Shown here: positions 57,654 through 64,000 of the stretch, in pieces | How the letters are laid out: the number at the start of each line of letters is the position of its first letter | Position numbering within the stretch: the first letter of the stretch is position 1 | From: Opitutia bacterium | GTDB lineage: Bacteria; Verrucomicrobiota; Verrucomicrobiia; Opitutales; Opitutaceae | Assembly: GCA_947474365.1 (NCBI GenBank) | Contig: CANJIU010000038.1 | Location: forward strand, 1-64,000 | Length of the DNA stretch: 64,000 nucleotides | Reading direction: 5' to 3' | Made by a program: the position numbers and the translations under genes | The notes under the pieces: generated by a model | Seen by the model: only the letters and a program-made list of their open reading frames with translations | Told to the model about the DNA's origin: nothing | Database searches by the model: none

Positions 57654-59038
57654 GAGCTTCCGATTTTCTCGGCAATTTCCTCTAGCGGATACGTGACAAT
57701 TTCGGCGAGCGTGGGATGATACCATGGGGCCCGCAGCAAGTCGAAGACGGTGGCCCTCATCGCGAGCGGTCCGGAAAAGGCGTGAATCAACTCACCGGCG
57801 TCCTTGCCGGCGATTTCGGCGCCGAGGATGCGACCGCGTTTGGGCTCGGCGATCACCTTCACATAACCATAATTCGCATCCATCAGGATTGATTTTCCGT
57901 GATCGTTGAAAGGATAGCTCGCGACGAGATAGGGCGTTCCATTCTCCTTCACCGCACCTTCGAGCAATCCAATGGTCGCGAGCTGGGGATCGGTGAAGAC
58001 GACGTTGAGCAGGAGGTTGTAGTCGACGGGTTTGATTTTTTTCACGCGGGCTGCGTGTCGGGCTGCGAGTTCCCCCTGCTGGATGGCGATGTGCACGATT
58101 TCCGCTGGGCTGGCGCAATCGCCTGCCGCGTAAATATGAGGGATGCTCGTTTGCTGCCAGCGGTTTGTGATGATTTGCCCGTTGGCGCGGGTCTTCACTC
58201 CCACCGCCCCAAGACTCAATGCCGCGGTATTCGGTTCTCGTCCGAGGGCGTTGAAGAGATGGGCCGCCCGCCGGGTCTTGTTCTTTCCGCCGTGCCGAAA
58301 CTCCACCGTGAACCCGCGACGATCATGTCCGACTCGCTCGAGATGGGTGCCGGCGAAGAGTTCGATGCCTTCGTCGACAAACGCCTGTTGGACGACGGTC
58401 GACGCCTCAGGCGAATGATCACGTAGGATGTTGGGACTTCTTTGAATCAGTGTCACTCGCGTTCCGATTCGGTTCAGAAATTGAGCAAGTTCACAGGCCA
58501 CGATGCCGCCGCCGAGCACGATCACCCTCTTCGGGATGAAGTCCAGGTCGAGCACGTCGTCGCTCGTCCAGAACGGAACGGCCGCGAGTCCCGGGATGGG
58601 CGGCACACTGATTTTTGATCCGGTTCCAATCAGGACGAACTTGGCGTGAATCGTTTCCCCGGACGAAAGTTCAAGGGTGTTGGCGTCCTTGAACCTCGCG
58701 TGGTCCCTGATGAGTTCGAATCGCCCTGACGTCAGCGCCTGCAGGCGGTAGTCGGCGAAATCCCCGATGATTTTCTTCTTTCGGGCGTGAATCGCCCGCA
58801 TGTCGGCGCGGGCGAAAGGAATCTTAAGCCCGAAGGTCTTCGCCTTTTGGGCCAGATGAAGCACGTCTGCGATGTAGAGCAACGTCTTCGAGGGCATGCA
58901 GCCGCGGAGAATGCAAAGTCCGCCCAGATCGCGTGCGCCATCGATCACGGCGGATTTCAGGCCAAGCGACGCCGCCATGCGGGCGGCGTTGAAGCCCGCG
59001 CTGCCGCCTCCGATGCAGACAAAATCAAATGATTTCAT
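57650..59038 (-). CDS. Dihydrolipoamide-dehydrogenase-like FAD/NAD disulfide oxidoreductase
   Basis: A 462-residue two-dinucleotide-binding flavoprotein with the FAD loop CIGGGSAGFNAA, the redox-active disulfide Cys42/Cys47 (LCILRGCMPSK, spacing CX4C as usual) and the NAD loop VLGGGIVACELAQFL. The C-terminal dimer domain has His-Pro-Thr before the conserved Glu. It could be dihydrolipoamide dehydrogenase or a mercuric-reductase relative, but no lipoyl enzyme genes are near. It overlaps the FkbM gene by 4 bases (ATGA). The sugar transferase gene lies immediately upstream, 7 bases away, so it sits inside a polysaccharide operon, which is unusual. Confidence 0.85.
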   Translation of the reverse strand: MKSFDFVCIGGGSAGFNAARMAASLGLKSAVIDGARDLGGLCILRGCMPSKTLLYIADVLHLAQKAKTFGLKIPFARADMRAIHARKKKIIGDFADYRLQALTSGRFELIRDHARFKDANTLELSSGETIHAKFVLIGTGSKISVPPIPGLAAVPFWTSDDVLDLDFIPKRVIVLGGGIVACELAQFLNRIGTRVTLIQRSPNILRDHSPEASTVVQQAFVDEGIELFAGTHLERVGHDRRGFTVEFRHGGKNKTRRAAHLFNALGREPNTAALSLGAVGVKTRANGQIITNRWQQTSIPHIYAAGDCASPAEIVHIAIQQGELAARHAARVKKIKPVDYNLLLNVVFTDPQLATIGLLEGAVKENGTPYLVASYPFNDHGKSILMDANYGYVKVIAEPKRGRILGAEIAGKDAGELIHAFSGPLAMRATVFDLLRAPWYHPTLAEIVTYPLEEIAEKIGSS

Positions 59039-59045
59039 GGTTGGT

Positions 59046-60419
59046 TCAACGACCTCGGCCAAAAAGCATGACGTGGATCGTCTTCAGGACGATTGTTGCA
59101 TCCAACAAAAACGAGAAATGCCGGACGTAGAAGAGGTCGTATTCCAGTTTCCGAATTGTGTCTTCGACGCTGGCGCCATAGGGATAGTTTACTTGGGCCC
59201 AGCCCGTAATTCCCGGTTTTACGAGATGGCGGAAATGATAACAGGGAATCTCACGCTCGTAATCTTCCACGAGTCGGCTCCATTCGGCCCGCGGGCCGAT
59301 TAGGCTCATGTCACCGACGAGCACATTCCACATCTGGGGAAATTCATCGAGGCGGGTGGACCGGAGCATTTTTCCGATCCGGGTGATACGATTGTCGTTT
59401 TGTTGGGTGTAGAGCGCGGTGCTCGCCGTCGAACGCATCGTGCGCAGTTTGAAAACGCGAAAGGGCGCGTGGTTCTTCCCGATGCGCGTCTGCGTGAAGA
59501 AAATCGGCCCGCGGTCCTCAAGCCAAATCGCGAGACCGCAGACCGCCATCACCGGGGCGGAAACGACGAGGCCAATCAGGGAAAAGGCGATGTCGCTGGA
59601 GCGTTTGAGCCGCTCGAAAACCGGTTCGCGGGCAATTTGAAAGCCGTCCTGGAAGAGCCATGTCTGGTTCAGACGGTAGAGGGGGATTTTCTGCCAATAA
59701 ACTTGGTGAAACAACTCCAGGGTGTAGGTGGGCACCCCTGCGAAGTAGAGTTCGACGAGGCGTCGTGAAACCTCCGGGGGAAGCTCACGGGCGGTCTCGC
59801 GGAGCACGATCGCCTCGACGGCTAAGCGGCCTTGTTGGATGTCATCCAAGATATCCTGAAATCGCCGGGAGCTTCCCTCGCGGGCTGGGTCACCCAACGG
59901 TAGCGGGTCGGTCTCGGTGGCGCAGAAGACGACCTTTTGGCCGAAGTTCATCTTCTGGCACTCAGTCTGGAAAAGAATGCGGCTGTCGCGATCTCCGAGG
60001 AAAACCAGGCAGTGTTCGCCGCGGAATTTCAGGGTGCGGAGGTAGATGCTCCGGCGATAGGCAAGCGTCAGCGGGATGAGCGCGAGGAAACTCAGCATGA
60101 TTACCGCGCGACTGGATTGCAGGGCGTAGTTGCTGGTGATGAAGGCGTAGGTCAGCAGCAGAATCGCGAGCATCACCGTCACGAGGGCGATGGCGTGCTG
60201 GCTCGTGTAATCGACGCTGATCATGTCGGTGCGGGCCTTGTAGCCGTCGATCAGGTAGACGGCAAAAACCGTCGCGGTCACCGGCGCGGCCAGTGCGAAA
60301 AGCATCAACTCGTCGTGGAGCGGCAGACCGCGGAAGAACGCGATCAGGTTGAACACCGTCACCGTCGAAACGACGTCCAGCACGAGAAGTGCGAGGGCGA
60401 TGGTGCGATGTCTGCTCAT
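59046..60419 (-). CDS. Polyprenyl-phosphate sugar transferase (WcaJ/CpsE type)
   Basis: A 457-residue initiating glycosylphosphotransferase from ATG 60419. Five hydrophobic helices at the N-terminus precede a CoA-binding-like middle region. The C-terminal bacterial sugar transferase domain has the reentrant helix region (ERLKRSSDIAFSLIGLVV), FRVFKLRTM, TRLDEFPQMWNVL and the SLIGPRAE motif. It transfers a sugar 1-phosphate to undecaprenyl phosphate to begin a repeat unit. The stop of the upstream glycosyltransferase overlaps its start by ATGA. A longer frame to 60491 is open but unlikely. Confidence 0.92.
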   Translation of the reverse strand: MSRHRTIALALLVLDVVSTVTVFNLIAFFRGLPLHDELMLFALAAPVTATVFAVYLIDGYKARTDMISVDYTSQHAIALVTVMLAILLLTYAFITSNYALQSSRAVIMLSFLALIPLTLAYRRSIYLRTLKFRGEHCLVFLGDRDSRILFQTECQKMNFGQKVVFCATETDPLPLGDPAREGSSRRFQDILDDIQQGRLAVEAIVLRETARELPPEVSRRLVELYFAGVPTYTLELFHQVYWQKIPLYRLNQTWLFQDGFQIAREPVFERLKRSSDIAFSLIGLVVSAPVMAVCGLAIWLEDRGPIFFTQTRIGKNHAPFRVFKLRTMRSTASTALYTQQNDNRITRIGKMLRSTRLDEFPQMWNVLVGDMSLIGPRAEWSRLVEDYEREIPCYHFRHLVKPGITGWAQVNYPYGASVEDTIRKLEYDLFYVRHFSFLLDATIVLKTIHVMLFGRGR

Positions 60420-61645
60420 GATGACAGTGAAGGGACTGCCGCCGGAGCCGGACGCGAGCAAGCCCCGAGCGGTGCCAGCAAAAACTCCCATTGTTCGACG
60501 GCGGAGTTGCAGGTGTGCCTCATGCCAAATTGACGCGCGGCTGCGGCGAAGGCATTTCGGTCCATCGGGTTGGCCGCCAGTCGGCGGATCGCGGTGGCGA
60601 GTTCGGTCGTGTTTTCACGCGTCCCGACAATGCCCAATCCCGCGGTTCGGACCAGCGTCGCGATCTCGCACTCTGCCGGGCCGATGAAAATCACGGGACG
60701 ACCGACTGCACAGATCCCGTAGAGTTTACTGGGAAACACGAACCTTTCGCATCTCGGGCGGACGGTCACCAGATGAAGGTCTCCGACTCCAAGAGTGACA
60801 GCCAGCCGCTCCCGAGGTTGTGCCGGGAAAAAGTTGACGTTGTGTAGACCACGTTGCCGCGACGTCGCTTCGAGTTCGGTGCGCTGTGCGCCACCGCCGA
60901 TGAAGGCGAAAGTTACGGTCGTGTCGTCCCGCAGCGCCTCGGCCAGGGCCAGGATCGAACCAAGATCGTGGACACGGCCGAGGTTTCCCGAGTACGCGAC
61001 AACGAACTTTCCGTCGAGACCCCATTCGTGGCGAAGCGCCGCGACATCTCTGGGGTTCGGCGGGACAAGTCCTGCGGGAGCCCAATTGGGGATGATCGAG
61101 AGTGCCGAAGGGGAGACGCCAGCGGCGGCTATTACAGAGGCCATGTCTTCACCGAGTGCCACGCAACGATCCGCGGTGAGCCAGGCACTGTCTCGCAGCG
61201 GCTGGGCAAGCCTCAGCCAGAACTGTCCGGCGAGTTCAATGGCCAGTTCTGGATAGACGTCCTGCACCCAATGCACCATACGCGCACCTCGCGCACCCGC
61301 AATCCACGCCGCGCCAATTCCCAAGAGCGGCGGATCCGTGAGAGCAATCACGATTGAATCACGTCTCGTTTGGAAGCTGAGTTGCCCGAGCGCGCCGAGG
61401 TAAAACGTGAGGAAATCGCACGCCTTGCCGAAAATCCCGTGTTCGTTCCACCGGGTTCCCCGGACCCGGCGAATCTGCACCTTGTTCTGCACTTCGCTCT
61501 CCGGCAGCGAGCGTGCCCCGGAATGACTGGTAATTACATGGACTTCGTGGCCGCGGGCCGCAAGTGCCTCGGCCAGGTCGGTCAGGAGTTGGCCCGTAGC
61601 CGGGGTTTCGGGCCAGTAAAAGCGATTGACGAAGATTAGGCGCAT
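60416..61645 (-). CDS. GT4 family glycosyltransferase (WbuB-like)
   Basis: A 409-residue GT-B glycosyltransferase. The N-terminal Rossmann stretch (MRLIFVNRFYWPE) and the TGQLLTDLAEAL segment begin it. The donor-binding half has AYSGNLGRVHDLGSIL, FIGGGAQ and the ERFVFPSKLYGICAVGRPVIF region. The ordered WbuB-type pattern suggests transfer of an N-acetyl sugar, but the donor and acceptor are unknown. Its stop overlaps the sugar transferase start by ATGA. A GT2 gene lies 9 bases upstream. Confidence 0.9.
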   Translation of the reverse strand: MRLIFVNRFYWPETPATGQLLTDLAEALAARGHEVHVITSHSGARSLPESEVQNKVQIRRVRGTRWNEHGIFGKACDFLTFYLGALGQLSFQTRRDSIVIALTDPPLLGIGAAWIAGARGARMVHWVQDVYPELAIELAGQFWLRLAQPLRDSAWLTADRCVALGEDMASVIAAAGVSPSALSIIPNWAPAGLVPPNPRDVAALRHEWGLDGKFVVAYSGNLGRVHDLGSILALAEALRDDTTVTFAFIGGGAQRTELEATSRQRGLHNVNFFPAQPRERLAVTLGVGDLHLVTVRPRCERFVFPSKLYGICAVGRPVIFIGPAECEIATLVRTAGLGIVGTRENTTELATAIRRLAANPMDRNAFAAAARQFGMRHTCNSAVEQWEFLLAPLGACSRPAPAAVPSLSS

Positions 61646-61654
61646 GGGGCCGGC

Positions 61655-62482
61655 CTAACGTCGCAGCGCTCGCATCGCTTCGGTGGAGAACGCCTCGTAG
61701 CGTGCGAGCAGCTTACAGTACTGCCAGCCCGCCGCGCCGTCGAGAAATCCGCCGCGGAGAAGATACTGATAGATGAAACGCAAAATCGGACGACAGTGAA
61801 ACTGGTAGCTGTAGTGTTTGAGGGCGCGCCGACGTCGCAACCGTTCCCGCGCGAAGAGATCTTGGGGGCGAAGATCCGACTTTACCGTCATATGGTGTTG
61901 GGCCTCGATCCGGGCGTAACGACGGTGTTTTTCAATCCACTCGGACTCGCCGCCGGATGACAAATCATGCAGGTAGCTGGCGCGGAGATGCCCCATGCGC
62001 ATGTGGTGTGCCTCGCGCTGCCCGTGGCCGACCTCGATGAATTCGAATTCAGGGGCTCGTACGTAGCGCGCCTGGTAGGCGGGAAAGTCGGTGCAGCGCG
62101 GAATCCAGTGACCGTTCCATAGCATCTTCGGGGCCGCATAAAATCCATCGATGTCGCGGCGAACCGACTCGGTGCGACACTCGGCGTCGAGTTCAGGGGT
62201 CATTTGCTCGTCGGCATCGAGGTGAAAGACCCACGAATGGCGGAAGGCGATCGTCCGCTGCGCGTGATTGCGCTGGTCGGCGAACGTGTCGAAGCGACGG
62301 GTGAACACGCGCGCGCCGGCCGCCTGGGCGATCTCCGATGTCCGATCGGTCGATCCCGAGTCGAGCACCACGATGTCATCACATCCCCTGAGAGAAGCAA
62401 GGCAGCGGGGCAGATCCCGCTCCTCGTTCAAGGTCAGAATCAGAGCGGAATAGGCGTGCAAGGCTCGGAAATTAATAGCCAC
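61655..62482 (-). CDS. GT2 family glycosyltransferase
   Basis: A 275-residue GT-A enzyme. The opening ALILTLNEERDLPRCL, the VVLDSGSTDRT loop and the metal-site HLDADEQM are characteristic. The C-terminal part has the YQYLLRGGFLDGAAGW motif of WaaE/KdtX-type glycosyltransferases that act on LPS or capsule oligosaccharides. Start ATG 62482, after a 57-base gap from the second FkbM-like gene. An 18-bp word within it (62034-62051, reverse complement) recurs upstream of that gene. Confidence 0.9.
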   Translation of the reverse strand: MAINFRALHAYSALILTLNEERDLPRCLASLRGCDDIVVLDSGSTDRTSEIAQAAGARVFTRRFDTFADQRNHAQRTIAFRHSWVFHLDADEQMTPELDAECRTESVRRDIDGFYAAPKMLWNGHWIPRCTDFPAYQARYVRAPEFEFIEVGHGQREAHHMRMGHLRASYLHDLSSGGESEWIEKHRRYARIEAQHHMTVKSDLRPQDLFARERLRRRRALKHYSYQFHCRPILRFIYQYLLRGGFLDGAAGWQYCKLLARYEAFSTEAMRALRR

Positions 62483-62539
62483 ACCGGTCGATGCGAATAG
62501 TGCAAAATCTTCTGTTTTGCGTAGTATTCTGGTCGGTTC

Positions 62540-63334
62540 TTACGACTTGCTTCGCGTTTCCCAGAACACCCAATGCATCGGCGGCCGGAACTCGCACAGC
62601 GCAACTGCGATGTCCCGTGGAGACAAATGCCTGAGTAATTCGGGATACTCGGCGGGCAGTCGACCGCGGCTCGCGACCACTGTCGCGGTATGGGTCGATT
62701 CGAATCGCCGACAAAGGACGTCAAGCTGATTCGTGCCGTTTCCAGATGGATGAACTTCTACAAGTAGGTCTGCGGATCGAAGGTTCGGTGCGAGCTCGAG
62801 ATCGAAGAGTTCACTTTCGGCGCCTTCAATGTCGCAAACCACAAGTGTCCCCGGAGCACACAATTCGTTGAGTCGCTTATGATCGCATTCGATTCCAAGA
62901 AGCAATTGCCGATGCACGTGATTGAGCAATGCAAGATGCGCTGACGCCTTGAGGGCATCGGGATTGAGGTCGAACGCCCACACTTCCGTGTCGGGGAATC
63001 GCAGAGCCAAACCGACCGCATAATATCCTTCTGCGCACCCAATATCCACGATGCGCAAGTAATCGCGGTGAAAAATCTTTTCCAGGACCGGATGTAGTTC
63101 TGCCTCGTACGAACCGACCAATTTTGGTGCGAGTGCGCTGCCTACTGCGTCGGGTCGTAGAACCAATCCTGCAAAGGGCCCACGCGGCACACGGCTTCCC
63201 TGCTCCGAAATCAATTTCTGGGCCACGCGGCCACTGTGATCATACTCCCTTTGGAGCGAGTTTTGGGCGCGCCTGGTACGCCAATGCCGGTATTTCTTCG
63301 CCATCCAGTCGTATGTCGACGCCGAAGTGAGCAT
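62540..63334 (-). CDS. FkbM-like SAM-dependent methyltransferase
   Basis: About 264 residues from ATG 63334; ATG 63304 is an alternative and the frame is open to 63442. The SAM-binding motif is VDIGCAEGYYAVGLAL and the acidic end of strand two is FDLNPDALKAS. The VVCDIEGAESELFD stretch parallels the FkbM DVEG motif. Its base and codon use seem less GC-rich than neighbours, and the flank is unusually AT-rich, suggesting transfer. Target sugar unknown. It is the second such enzyme in this locus. Confidence 0.8.
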   Translation of the reverse strand: MLTSASTYDWMAKKYRHWRTRRAQNSLQREYDHSGRVAQKLISEQGSRVPRGPFAGLVLRPDAVGSALAPKLVGSYEAELHPVLEKIFHRDYLRIVDIGCAEGYYAVGLALRFPDTEVWAFDLNPDALKASAHLALLNHVHRQLLLGIECDHKRLNELCAPGTLVVCDIEGAESELFDLELAPNLRSADLLVEVHPSGNGTNQLDVLCRRFESTHTATVVASRGRLPAEYPELLRHLSPRDIAVALCEFRPPMHWVFWETRSKS

Positions 63335-63374
63335 TCTTGCGCATGCCTTTACCCCGACGGTCGCAGGCGGGAGG

Positions 63375-63392
63375 GATGAATTCGAATTCATC
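63375..63392. promoter_or_regulatory. 18-bp perfect palindrome upstream of the FkbM-like gene
   Basis: GATGAATTCGAATTCATC is identical to its reverse complement. It lies 41 bases upstream of the ATG at 63334 in the 244-base gap between the O-antigen ligase-like gene and the FkbM-like gene. It could be an operator. The rest of the gap holds no gene I can support. Confidence 0.35.
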
Positions 63393-63578
63393 GATTGCGT
63401 GGGGAAGTTTGAACGTTGGCTTGATGGTTTTTTAGGGCACACTCTCGGCCTCTGCGTTAGACCCTATTACGATGGCTTTGTCGCCCTGCGGCTCCTTCGT
63501 CAGGCAAAATTTGCCCACCCAAAGCTCGCGTTGATTCGGCAAATTTCGATTTGATACCAAGTTAAATGGGGGTTGCTA

Positions 63579-64000
63579 TCAGACCTCCCCGGAGTGCGCG
63601 TGAGTCGACGCGGACCGTGAGCCCGTAGCTTCGCGATCCTGAAGCCGTGCATAGTGCACAGCGCAGAAGAAGCAAAGCCACCAGGAGAGGACGACCGCGA
63701 CATTGCCAAACGGGAACTCCACCCAACCGTAGATCAGGAGGAGAGCGCACCCGCCCAGGAGATAGCCCGAAAAACTGCTCGCAAAATGATGGCGCCGCAG
63801 CCGGAGGAGAGGAACGATCGCGCACAGCGCCAACAGGCTCGTTCCCACGAGCCCGTGCTCCGCGGAGGCCTGAAGCCAGTCACTGTGGGCGTCATTGTAA
63901 AACACCGGCAGCCGGTCCACCCGCGATTCCCGCGAGTTGAAAAGAGTAAAAACGTGCGGATACGAAGCCATGCCCCAGCCGAACAGCAGTTTCTTTTTCG
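63579..64000 (-). CDS. O-antigen ligase/polymerase-like membrane protein, C-terminal part
   Basis: The last 140 residues or so of a multi-pass membrane protein; the 5' part lies past the window edge. The reading frame is open without a stop to 64000 and includes KKKLLFGWGMASYPHVF. The motif NDAHSDWLQASAEHGLVG is the late extracytoplasmic segment of Wzy_C/WaaL proteins, and three hydrophobic helices follow. It would ligate or polymerise O-antigen or another polysaccharide. It lies next to glycosyltransferase and methyltransferase genes. A separate start at 63971 is not needed. Confidence 0.8.
   Translation of the reverse strand, partial: KKKLLFGWGMASYPHVFTLFNSRESRVDRLPVFYNDAHSDWLQASAEHGLVGTSLLALCAIVPLLRLRRHHFASSFSGYLLGGCALLLIYGWVEFPFGNVAVVLSWWLCFFCAVHYARLQDREATGSRSASTHAHSGEV

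Noticed and set aside
63327-63554. A 75-codon plus-strand frame in the right-hand gap
   Set aside because: It crosses the palindrome and the start of the FkbM-like gene, lacks a clear start signal and matches no family I recognise.

Overview
This 64 kb window is a chromosomal stretch of a GC-rich, Gram-negative bacterium of the Verrucomicrobiota, most likely in or near the Opitutaceae. That placement is an inference from gene families. The window has a PVC-type membrane-bound dehydrogenase with a CxxCH heme site, a giant autotransporter-repeat protein with a PEP-CTERM tail, LPS genes (an LpxL-like acyltransferase and two GT9 heptosyltransferase-like enzymes), and many GTG/TTG starts. I found no rRNA, tRNA, CRISPR array, insertion sequence, prophage or integrase. 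Coding density is high and no gap exceeds about 300 bases.

Layout. 1-1.96 kb: the end of metK and ahcY, the activated-methyl cycle, closed by a strong terminator. 2-7.7 kb: an orphan histidine kinase, tatC, a lipoprotein, two small membrane proteins and a serine hydrolase. 7.9-14.6 kb: smc with an unusual charged insert, a type IV pilus/type II secretion ATPase with an added GAF domain, and a YraN-like protein. 14.6-20.2 kb: zwf with an OpcA-like partner, then the heme dehydrogenase. 20.2-25.6 kb: tyrS, a peroxiredoxin, aconitase and a STAS protein. 25.7-29.7 kb: an exported glycoamylase-like (GH144-type) protein followed by an exported FAD oxidoreductase fused to an SGNH hydrolase, a probable glycan-processing pair. 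29.8-34.9 kb: two oligopeptide-ABC ATPases behind a fused acyltransferase-heptosyltransferase gene, and a divergent second heptosyltransferase. 34.9-39.4 kb: serS, tilS and ftsH. 39.5-40.8 kb: a UDP-glucose dehydrogenase that reads like the animal enzyme. 40.9-50.6 kb: one 3255-residue surface protein with palindromic sites upstream. 50.8-55 kb: tsaB, then tig-clpP-clpX. 55-56.9 kb: an M42 peptidase divergent from hisA. 56.9 kb to the end: a minus-strand polysaccharide locus with two FkbM-type methyltransferases, a dihydrolipoamide-dehydrogenase-like protein, a polyprenyl-phosphate sugar transferase, GT4 and GT2 glycosyltransferases and an O-antigen ligase-like gene cut by the window edge. Several of its genes are coupled by ATGA overlaps.

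How the parts fit. The window combines housekeeping genes with envelope and surface biogenesis. UDP-glucuronate from the dehydrogenase could supply the polysaccharide locus, and the LPS core enzymes sit nearby. PEP-CTERM substrates normally need an exosortase, often encoded beside exopolysaccharide genes; none is in the window, but the right-hand locus is the kind of place to look just beyond the edge. I found no clearly undescribed defence or mobile system. The best leads are unusual fusions (acyltransferase-GT9, GAF-PilB, FAD oxidoreductase-SGNH), the eukaryote-like UDP-glucose dehydrogenase, the orphan OppDF pair, and the operator-like palindromes before the giant gene and one FkbM gene.
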